Below, in pieces: positions 5,974 through 11,117 of a DNA stretch of 11,117 nucleotides. This DNA comes from an uncultured Eubacteriales bacterium (GTDB lineage: Bacteria; Bacillota; Clostridia; Christensenellales; UBA1242). Under the pieces are notes generated by a model. That model saw only the letters and a program-made list of their open reading frames with translations, searched no databases and was not told the origin of the DNA. A program made the position numbers and the translations under genes. The first letter of the stretch is position 1, and each line of letters opens with the position of its first letter. Where the stretch lies: assembly GCA_900556185.1 (NCBI GenBank), contig USNN01000026.1, positions 1-11,117 of the forward strand. The letters are read 5' to 3'.

Positions 5974-6707
5974 ATCATTAGTTTTTTAATATGTTCTAAA
6001 GTTTTAGACTCTATTCTACTAACCTGAACTTGGCTTATACCAAGCATATTTGCAATCTCTGTTTGAGTTTTACCCCTAAAATATCTAAGTAGCAGAACCT
6101 TTCGTTCTTTTGATGGAAGTTCTGCTATTATTTTTTTAAGCATTATGTGTTCAAGTCGTCTATCTTCGTCCTCTATTTTTGCAATTGTGTCTATAAGGTT
6201 TGGGCTAGATTCTTGCTTGTCTATAGTTTTTTCATATAAAGATATTAAGCAAAACGAACTATCCACCGCCACCACAACATCAGCTTCGTCTACATTAAAC
6301 ATTTCTGCTAGTTCTTTTGTGGTTGGTGCAGGCTTCCCCATTGCCGACAACCTTTCCGTTTCTTTATTAATTTTCATACTGAGTTGTTTTATTGCTCGGC
6401 TTATTTTAATCTCGCCATCATCTCTTAAAAACCTTTTAATTTCTCCCGCTATCATAGGGACGGCGTAAGTACTAAACTTAACATTAAACTTAGGGTCAAA
6501 ATTACTAATCGCCTTTAAAAAGCCAACACACCCAAGTTGATATAAGTCTTCATAATCTATCCCCTTTTTTAAATACCTTTTAACTATGCTTTTAATTAAG
6601 GGGTAATTTCCATCTAATAATCTTTGTTTTGCTTCTATTTCGCCAGACTGTGCTTTTTGTATTAGATTTAATGTTTCTTTTGCATCAATCAACTCAAATT
6701 CTGGCAT
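5970..6707 (-). CDS. sigF: RNA polymerase sporulation sigma factor sigma-F
   Basis: 245 residues from the ATG at 6707. It lies five bases after an extended AAAGAGGTGA ribosome site; the in-frame GTG at 6713 overlaps that site and is less likely. Region 2 spans about residues 36-100 (DYEDLYQLGCVGFLKAI for core binding, then KFSTYAVPMIAGEIKRFLRD for -10 recognition). Region 3 lies around 100-150. Region 4 ends the protein with LLLRYFRGKTQTEIANMLG and the helix-turn-helix ISQVQVSRIE for -35 recognition. Sigma-F and sigma-G are close relatives; I choose sigma-F because spoIIAA and spoIIAB lie directly upstream. It drives the first forespore-specific genes and is held inactive by SpoIIAB until SpoIIAA is dephosphorylated. 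It overlaps spoIIAB by 14 bases. No terminator is seen; the stop shares TTAA with the converging DUF4363 gene. Confidence 0.96.
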   Translation of the reverse strand: MPEFELIDAKETLNLIQKAQSGEIEAKQRLLDGNYPLIKSIVKRYLKKGIDYEDLYQLGCVGFLKAISNFDPKFNVKFSTYAVPMIAGEIKRFLRDDGEIKISRAIKQLSMKINKETERLSAMGKPAPTTKELAEMFNVDEADVVVAVDSSFCLISLYEKTIDKQESSPNLIDTIAKIEDEDRRLEHIMLKKIIAELPSKERKVLLLRYFRGKTQTEIANMLGISQVQVSRIESKTLEHIKKLMI

Positions 6708-7188
6708 CTTCACCTCTTTTTGCCGAATTTATTTTTTTAACTAGTTCCACCCTAAGCCCGCCACCACTTTTATTTTCTACCTGCACTTCGTCCATAAATG
6801 TTTCCATAACAGTAAACCCCATACCACTTCTTTCACCTTCAGGACCAGTAGTAAAAAATGGTTGCATAGCCTTTTCTATGTTTTCAATACCAACGCCGTT
6901 GTCTGAAATACAAATATACACAAGGTCATTTTTAAGTTTGCAAATAAGGCAAACTTCACCAGAACTATTTTTATAGCCATGCACAATGCTATTTGTAACT
7001 GCTTCACTAACAGCCGTTTTTATATCCGACAATTCTTCAACCGTTGGATTTAACTCTAGTAAAATAGATGCAACTATATTTCGAGCCAGTTTTTCATTTT
7101 CGCTTTTAGACGGAAATGTCACTTCAATGTAATTATCTAAGTCATCAGACTCTCTTAAGTTTAAAATGGTTTGATTTTGTTCTTTCAT
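6694..7188 (-). CDS. spoIIAB: SpoIIAB, anti-sigma-F factor and serine kinase
   Basis: 164 residues, with the GHKL ATP-binding fold: the N box EAVTNSIVHGY (residues 62-72; catalytic-base E62 and Mg-binding N66), the G1 box DNGVGIE (96-102), and the lid plus G2 region FFTTGPEGERSGMGFTVME (111-129). SpoIIAB binds sigma-F and blocks it, and phosphorylates SpoIIAA on a serine, so it sets the switch that confines sigma-F to the forespore. It is about 18 residues longer than the 146-residue B. subtilis protein, mainly through an extra polar N-terminal segment before the first strand. The start at 7188 is backed by GAAGG five bases upstream. It lies 39 bp after spoIIAA and overlaps sigF. Confidence 0.96.
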   Translation of the reverse strand: MKEQNQTILNLRESDDLDNYIEVTFPSKSENEKLARNIVASILLELNPTVEELSDIKTAVSEAVTNSIVHGYKNSSGEVCLICKLKNDLVYICISDNGVGIENIEKAMQPFFTTGPEGERSGMGFTVMETFMDEVQVENKSGGGLRVELVKKINSAKRGEDARI

Positions 7189-7227
7189 ACATACCTTCTT
7201 TTTTAAATTTTTTGAATGATTACTTTT

Positions 7228-7536
7228 TTAAATCTTTGGAATTAAACTATATATCCCTGTCATTTTAAGTATTCTATCCACCGTTCTATTGGGATTTTTT
7301 ATAACAAACGATATAAAATTAGGTCTAAACTTTTTATACCTACCAACAATCACACCTATGCCAGTAGAATCCATAAATTCCACATTTTTAAAGTCATACA
7401 CCACTTCTGTCATAGGCTCTAATGTGGCAAGTATTTCGTCTAAATTATTTCTAACCGAATTTGCCGAGCACTCGTCCAATTCGCCATACAAATTAATTTG
7501 ACAAAGATTTTTATTAACAGAATACGATACTTGCAT
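7228..7536 (-). CDS. spoIIAA: SpoIIAA, anti-anti-sigma factor (STAS domain)
   Basis: 102 residues, essentially one STAS domain. The phosphorylation motif EFMDSTGIGVIVGRYK contains S57, equivalent to S58 of B. subtilis SpoIIAA. In the unphosphorylated form it displaces sigma-F from SpoIIAB. SpoIIAB phosphorylates it, and the SpoIIE phosphatase (not in this window) reverses this. Start at 7536 with a textbook AAAGGAG site (7549-7543) six bases upstream. It is the first gene of the spoIIA operon and the only one with a substantial upstream gap, so the operon promoter should lie in 7537-7622. Length and motif are normal. Confidence 0.96.
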   Translation of the reverse strand: MQVSYSVNKNLCQINLYGELDECSANSVRNNLDEILATLEPMTEVVYDFKNVEFMDSTGIGVIVGRYKKFRPNFISFVIKNPNRTVDRILKMTGIYSLIPKI

Positions 7537-7622
7537 TTGTTTCTCCTTTAATTTAATTGTAACTACCTTTCACCCCTTCCCCCTAACTGAAAAATATCTA
7601 ATTTTGTCTTAGTTTGTAAATA
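7537..7622 (-). promoter_or_regulatory. spoIIA operon upstream region, promoter not resolved
   Basis: This is the only gap where spoIIA transcription could start, since a terminator bounds it on the right. In B. subtilis the operon uses sigma-H and Spo0A-P. Here I see no clear sigma-H pair (AGGA/GAAT) and no exact 0A box; TTTTGTCTTA at 7603-7612 (plus strand) matches five of seven bases. A notable purine run, GGGGGAAGGGGTG (7583-7571, minus strand), stands out in this AT-rich DNA. TACAAT at 7561-7556 resembles a -10 but has no -35. Confidence 0.4.
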
Positions 7623-7653
7623 AAAAAGCACTAGGAAATTCCTAATGCTTTTT
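7623..7653 (-). terminator. intrinsic terminator after transketolase
   Basis: A 14-bp stem (7623-7636 with 7640-7653) and a tight 3-nt loop lie 17 bp past the tkt stop, ending in a run of six or more T on the minus strand. The single non-Watson-Crick pair (7631/7645) is G-U in a minus-strand RNA but A-C in a plus-strand RNA, so the hairpin is built for the minus direction. It insulates spoIIA from tkt. Confidence 0.88.
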
Positions 7654-7669
7654 ATTTTGTTTTATTAAA

Positions 7670-9634
7670 TTAAATATTCTTTTCGACTAGTTTAACTAAG
7701 TCTTCTTTTGTTAATTTGAAATGCTTATATAGTTCACTAGCGGATGCCGTAAAGCCAAAGCTATTCACACCTAAAATAATGCCGTCCATACCAACAAACT
7801 TATACCAACTAGTGTCGTTAGATGCTTCAACAGCAATTCTTAGTTTAATATTTTTATTTAACACGCTTTCTGTATACTTTTTGTTTTCAGCAAAAAATCT
7901 ATCCATACTTAAAACGCTTACCACCTTGCCATTTTTACCCTTACGGCTTAATTCTTCTACCGCTTGAACGCAAAAACCTAGTTCACTGCCGGATGTAAAC
8001 ACAATAAAGTCGTCGCCCTTATCGTAAGCAACATAAGCCCCTTTGGTTGCAAATTTATTTGTTATCCCGTTTAGATATAGTGTTTTTTGACGTGATAATG
8101 CCACAATAGTAGGCTTATCTGCATTAATTGCATATTTATAGGCACACAATGTTTCTAGCCTATCTGCAGGTCTAAAAAAGCTTAATTCAGGCGTGTTTCT
8201 ATACATTGCATTATATTCTACTGGTTGATGCGTTTTGCCATCTTCACCAACACCAATACTATCGTGCGTAAACACATAAATTACTGGCAATTTCATTAAC
8301 GCACTCATTCGTATGGCGTGCCTTAAGTAATCTGAAAACACCATAAATGTTGAAACTGCAATTTTAAAACCACCATGCAAAGCAATACCATTTGCAATTG
8401 CACCCATTGCGTGTTCACGAATACCAAAATGCAAGTTCCTGCCGTTTGGGTTTTCTTTGGAAAAATCTCCACCACCAATAATTTCAAGTTTGGTGCTAGG
8501 AGCAAGGTCGGCACTTCCAACAATTAAGTTAGGAATTTGCTTAGCCATTTCATTTATTATAATTCCACCAGACACTCTAGTTTCTTCGTCCGCAGTTTGT
8601 TTTGCAACTTTCTTTTCGTCAAAAGCCTTAGAGTAGCCATCGGTTAAATAATTCAAAAACTCTGTGTATTCAGTTGGGTATTTTTTTACATAATAACTTA
8701 CCTTTTCGTCGGCTTTATTTAGCCCAGCGTTATGGCTTAATATTATTTTATTCAAGTTTTCTTGCACACACTTTTCAAATTCAAATGGTTTTGCATTAAC
8801 GCCTAAGGTTTTTCTCGTTTCTTCTAGTTGGTCGGTTTTTAGTGCCATACCATGAATTTTATTTTGCCCCGCAAATGGCGTGCCGAACCCAATTTCTGTG
8901 TTAATTTTTATTATAGTTGGCTTATCTTTACTCTGTTTTGCAATTTCTATTGCACCTGCAATTGCATCCACATCTTCCCCATTTTCAACTTCCAGTGTGT
9001 TCCAGCCAAGAGCTTTGTATCTTAGTAACACATTTTCAGTAAATGCAAGGTTTGTGTTGCCTTCTATTGTAATATTATTGCTATCATATAAAACAATTAA
9101 CTTATTCAGCCCCAAAGTGCCAGCTAAACTAGATGCTTCATTGGTTACGCCTTCCATCATACCGCCGTCGCCAGCGAAGCAAAATGTGTAATGGTCAACC
9201 AACTTGCAATCTGGCTTATTAAACCTAGACGCTAGTTTTTTTTCAGCAATAGCCATACCAACCGCCATTGGTATACCTTGACCAAGCGGACCGCCTGATG
9301 CATCTATGCCAAACTTTGGGTCCACTGATGGATGCCCCTTGGTAATTTGCCCCATTTTTCGGTAATTAACCAAGTCTTGTTTGGTTATATTAAAGCCAAA
9401 AGCGTGCAGGGTCGCATAATAAAGTGCCGAAGCGTGCCCCGAATCTAACACAAGCCTATCTCTATCATAATGGTCGGCTTTGGTTGGAAAATAGTTCATT
9501 CCATATTTATAAAGAGCATAAAATATTGGGGTTGCACCAAGAGATATTCCCGTATGCCCCGAGCCTGCGTTTGCTATCATTGTGGCAGATAAATACCTTA
9601 AGTTATTTACACTTTTATTATCTATTTCTTTCAT
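7670..9634 (-). CDS. tkt: transketolase
   Basis: 654 residues from the ATG at 9634 (family about 660). That start has GGGGTG five bases upstream; the frame is open further upstream only because it overlaps the neighbouring gene. The N-terminal pyrophosphate domain has H27 (SGHTG), H67, HPS at 101-103, GPLGQG (115-120) and the thiamine diphosphate motif GDGGMMEG (155-162) ending in N186/N187. H261 follows. The pyrimidine domain has catalytic E407 in FGIREHAM, then GEDGKTHQP with D465 and H469. A C-terminal domain completes it. Transketolase moves two-carbon units between sugar phosphates in the non-oxidative pentose phosphate pathway, giving ribose 5-phosphate and erythrose 4-phosphate, the latter a shikimate-pathway precursor. 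Its start overlaps the stop of the shikimate-kinase-like gene by one base (TAATG), so translation is coupled. HTG replaces the common HPG near residue 27. Confidence 0.97.
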   Translation of the reverse strand: MKEIDNKSVNNLRYLSATMIANAGSGHTGISLGATPIFYALYKYGMNYFPTKADHYDRDRLVLDSGHASALYYATLHAFGFNITKQDLVNYRKMGQITKGHPSVDPKFGIDASGGPLGQGIPMAVGMAIAEKKLASRFNKPDCKLVDHYTFCFAGDGGMMEGVTNEASSLAGTLGLNKLIVLYDSNNITIEGNTNLAFTENVLLRYKALGWNTLEVENGEDVDAIAGAIEIAKQSKDKPTIIKINTEIGFGTPFAGQNKIHGMALKTDQLEETRKTLGVNAKPFEFEKCVQENLNKIILSHNAGLNKADEKVSYYVKKYPTEYTEFLNYLTDGYSKAFDEKKVAKQTADEETRVSGGIIINEMAKQIPNLIVGSADLAPSTKLEIIGGGDFSKENPNGRNLHFGIREHAMGAIANGIALHGGFKIAVSTFMVFSDYLRHAIRMSALMKLPVIYVFTHDSIGVGEDGKTHQPVEYNAMYRNTPELSFFRPADRLETLCAYKYAINADKPTIVALSRQKTLYLNGITNKFATKGAYVAYDKGDDFIVFTSGSELGFCVQAVEELSRKGKNGKVVSVLSMDRFFAENKKYTESVLNKNIKLRIAVEASNDTSWYKFVGMDGIILGVNSFGFTASASELYKHFKLTKEDLVKLVEKNI

Positions 9635-10170
9635 TATTTCACCCCATAATATTTTTCTATTTTTAAAATTATTTCGTTCACACAATCTTTAACGCTAAAC
9701 CCAGTAACATCTGCCGTAATTTCAGCCACATTAGATAAACAAAAATCTCTTTCAATTAATTCTCGCTTACTCAAACAATAAAAATTGTATTCTTCTTTAG
9801 AAAAATAGTCTGCATTTGTAAGTTTTTTGTATAGATAATTTTCGTTTTGCTTTAAATATACAATCAAGCCATCTCTATTTATAATGTCTAGGTTTTCTTG
9901 ATACAATAATGCCCCACTTTCAACAGTAATAACCGTATTAGAAAAACTAGCCACATACTTAATTGTATCGGTTTGTTTTTCTCTAAAATAATCTATACCA
10001 TACCTTCTTAAAACGAACCCCAATGTTAGTGGCAAAATATCAAATTTATATAACTCCATAGAGTCCAAAAAATACATATCAAAACTTTGTGCCAGTTGCC
10101 TTGCAACTGCACTTACAAAACTTGGGTCTAAGCCAACAAGAACAATATTTAAGTCCCTTTCATCTTCCAT
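9634..10170 (-). CDS. shikimate-kinase-like protein lacking the P-loop (probable pseudoenzyme)
   Basis: 178 residues, the length of a shikimate kinase, and the fold can be followed along the chain. LNIVLVG (7-13) is strand 1, RQLAQSFDMYFLDS (24-37) matches the segment after the P-loop, YFRE (61-64) corresponds to the shikimate-binding GFR, VITVESGALL (80-89) sits where real enzymes have the TGGG motif, LIVYL (102-106) is the next strand, and ERDF...VAEITAD ends the domain. The key residues are missing: the Walker A GxxGxGK[ST] is replaced by GLDPSFVSA (13-21), the second shikimate-binding Asp is M38, GGG is ESG, and no RPL lid is seen. ATP binding and shikimate phosphorylation are therefore unlikely. 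The frame is intact, so it is probably a working non-enzymatic homologue. It is coupled to tkt. No clear ribosome site precedes the ATG; a promoter sits right against it. Confidence 0.8.
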   Translation of the reverse strand: MEDERDLNIVLVGLDPSFVSAVARQLAQSFDMYFLDSMELYKFDILPLTLGFVLRRYGIDYFREKQTDTIKYVASFSNTVITVESGALLYQENLDIINRDGLIVYLKQNENYLYKKLTNADYFSKEEYNFYCLSKRELIERDFCLSNVAEITADVTGFSVKDCVNEIILKIEKYYGVK

Positions 10171-10176
10171 ACCTAG

Positions 10177-10206
10177 ATTTTACCATACCTAAACCATTAG
10201 TTGCAA
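10177..10206 (-). promoter_or_regulatory. extended -10 promoter abutting the shikimate-kinase-like start codon
   Basis: On the minus strand: -35 TTGCAA (10206-10201, four of six), an 18-bp spacer, then TGGTAAAAT, an extended -10 with its hexamer at 10182-10177 (five of six). Only six bases separate the hexamer from the A of the ATG at 10170, so transcription would begin at or next to the start codon and give a leaderless or nearly leaderless mRNA for the coupled pair with tkt. Confidence 0.55.
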
Positions 10207-10230
10207 ACATTTACAAGCCATACACACAAA

Positions 10231-10262
10231 AAACCGACAGTTAAAATAATAACTATCGGTTT
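10231..10262 (-). terminator. second intrinsic terminator downstream of thrS
   Basis: Arms 10231-10243 and 10250-10262 form a 13-bp stem with a 6-nt loop and a T tract on the minus strand. The one irregular pair (10238/10255) is G-U in minus-strand RNA and A-C in the other direction, so it points to minus-strand use. No recognised gene ends directly before it; it lies about 190 bp beyond the thrS terminator. Confidence 0.75.
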
Positions 10263-10420
10263 AATTTTCTACCACTTTTGCATTTTTTCATAACCACATT
10301 TCTCATTATTTAAATTTGCCCATAAAGTTTTCCTTATTAAGTTAACGCCCACAATTCTCACCCGATAATTTATTATCTATAACACATCCCGACTTAAAAA
10401 TTTTAATATTTAGTAAGCAC
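10263..10420 (-). other. gap between two terminators; possible small RNA or tiny ORFs
   Basis: This 158-bp stretch is bounded by two minus-strand terminators and holds no recognisable gene. On the minus strand an AAGGA (10335-10331) stands seven bases before an ATG (10323) that opens a five-codon frame (MGKFK); its TAA overlaps an ATG (10306) opening a 17-codon frame that ends inside the second terminator. A separate 29-codon frame with a GTG start also crosses the region. No clear promoter is visible. None of these resembles a known peptide. Confidence 0.3.
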
Positions 10421-10449
10421 AAAAAGCCGACAATAGTTGTCGGCTTTTT
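10421..10449 (-). terminator. intrinsic terminator of thrS
   Basis: A perfect stem AAAAAGCCGACA/TGTCGGCTTTTT (10421-10432 with 10438-10449), one more A-T pair possible, begins two bases past the thrS stop codon. The GC-rich core and flanking A/T runs make it work on either strand. Its CCGACA core recurs in the second terminator at 10234-10239. Confidence 0.93.
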
Positions 10450-10450
10450 A

Positions 10451-11117
10451 TTAATTAATTTTCTTAGATTTAATTTCTTCAACAATAAAGTTTTTAAATT
10501 CGTCAACAGATTTAGCACCTTGGTCGCCAACACTTCTCTTTCTAACAGAAACAGTGCCGTTTTGAACTTCGTTTTCACCAACAATTAGTGAATAAGGAAC
10601 TTTTTCTAGTTGTGCTTCTCTAATCTTTTTGCCGATAGTTTCATTTCGATTGTCTATTTCAACCCTAACGCCAAATTCTTCTAGAATATCTTTAACTTTT
10701 ACTGCGTAATCATTAAACTTTTCAGCGATAGTTAAAATTTTAACTTGAACTGGAGCAAGCCATGTTGGGAACGCTCCTGCAAAGTTTTCAATTAGAATAG
10801 ACATCATTCTTTCTAGCGAACCATAAATAACACGGTGAATCATAACTGGTTCTTTTTCTTCGCCATTTTCGTCTATGTATTTAAGGTTAAATCGTTTTGG
10901 TAATTGCATATCTAGTTGGATAGTGCCACATTGCCATTCTCTGCCTATGCAGTCCTTAACATGGATATCTATTTTAGGTCCATAGAACGCACCATCGCCA
11001 GCATTAATTTTAAAGTCTAGACCCGCATGATTAAGTGCATTTGTTAATGCTTCTTCCGCATATTGCCATTCAGAAACTTCACCAATGTGATTTTCTGGCA
11101 TTGTAGATAGTTCTACA
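10451..11117 (-). CDS. thrS: threonyl-tRNA synthetase, C-terminal part (partial)
   Basis: The frame is open to the right edge of the window: the codons before the first visible ATG at 11101 read VELST, which is the normal interior of ThrS, so the real start lies outside. About 221 C-terminal residues are present. They contain the end of the class II catalytic core (INAGDGAFYGPKIDIHVKD, WQCGTIQLDMQLPKRF), motif 3 (VMIHRVIYGSLERMM, with the His that helps hold the active-site Zn and the Arg that contacts ATP), and then the anticodon-binding domain from FPTWLAPVQV to the end (EFGVRVEIDNRNETIGKKIREA, VPYSLIVGENE, TVSVRKR). The enzyme charges tRNA-Thr with threonine. Motifs 1 and 2 and the TGS and editing domains are not in the window. 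Any T-box leader would also be outside. Confidence 0.97.
   Translation of the reverse strand, partial: VELSTMPENHIGEVSEWQYAEEALTNALNHAGLDFKINAGDGAFYGPKIDIHVKDCIGREWQCGTIQLDMQLPKRFNLKYIDENGEEKEPVMIHRVIYGSLERMMSILIENFAGAFPTWLAPVQVKILTIAEKFNDYAVKVKDILEEFGVRVEIDNRNETIGKKIREAQLEKVPYSLIVGENEVQNGTVSVRKRSVGDQGAKSVDEFKNFIVEEIKSKKIN

Noticed and set aside
7556..7561. TACAAT as the spoIIA -10
   Set aside because: No -35 at a valid distance; it would also start transcription inside the ribosome site.
4785..7691. TAGTCGAAAA-type near matches to the 0A box at about 4785 and 7681
   Set aside because: Mismatched at the first base and inside coding sequence of the flippase and tkt.
8880..9191. Plus-strand 103-codon frame inside tkt, hydrophobic in places
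   Set aside because: Antisense shadow of transketolase, which has all catalytic motifs.
9635..9685. 17-residue N-terminal extension of transketolase
   Set aside because: It lies in the coding region of the upstream gene; the ATG at 9634 has a ribosome site and matches the family start.
10342..10584. Minus-strand 80-codon frame overlapping the thrS 3' end
   Set aside because: It runs out of frame through thrS and its terminator; its Lys/Leu-rich translation has no recognisable features.

Overview
The window is low-GC and codes like an endospore-forming member of the Clostridia (Firmicutes/Bacillota). Three observations support this: the 5' end of a Firmicutes-type 16S rRNA gene, the sporulation master regulator Spo0A, and a complete spoIIAA-spoIIAB-sigF operon. 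The mix of genes suggests an uncultured, gut-type clostridial lineage, but about 110 bases of 16S cannot place it more exactly. Nearly every stop codon is TAA.

Layout, left to right. At 1-385 lies the start of a 16S rRNA gene on the minus strand, with its leader (a boxB-like hairpin plus a boxA-like element) and a strong sigma-A promoter backed by A/T tracts. Next comes a small zinc-ribbon protein with a very long acidic tail (466-978), then spo0A (1140-1880), whose upstream region holds a perfect 0A box. A YghO-type GNAT acetyltransferase follows (2124-3257). All of these lie on the minus strand.

One plus-strand operon follows: a SpoVB/MurJ-like lipid flippase, a DUF421 membrane protein and a DUF4363 membrane-anchored protein (3358-5973). 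It runs tail to tail into the minus-strand spoIIA operon (5970-7536), and the two converging stop codons share one TTAA palindrome. Further right, on the minus strand, are a shikimate-kinase-like protein that has lost its P-loop, translationally coupled to transketolase (7670-10170), and the 3' part of thrS (10451 to the window edge).

How the genes fit together. Spo0A commits the cell to sporulation and classically activates spoIIA. SpoIIAA and SpoIIAB then control release of sigma-F in the forespore. SpoVB-like flippases supply lipid-linked precursors for the spore cortex, and DUF421 proteins are membrane proteins of spore formers. Much of 1140-7536 is therefore plausibly a sporulation neighbourhood, flanked by housekeeping genes (rRNA, transketolase, threonyl-tRNA synthetase).

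I see no mobile element, CRISPR array, defence island or tRNA. No convincing new multi-gene system is visible. The best leads are single genes: the P-loop-less shikimate kinase homologue fused by coupling to transketolase, the zinc-ribbon/acidic-tail protein beside spo0A and rrn, and a Spo0A receiver with an altered acidic pocket.
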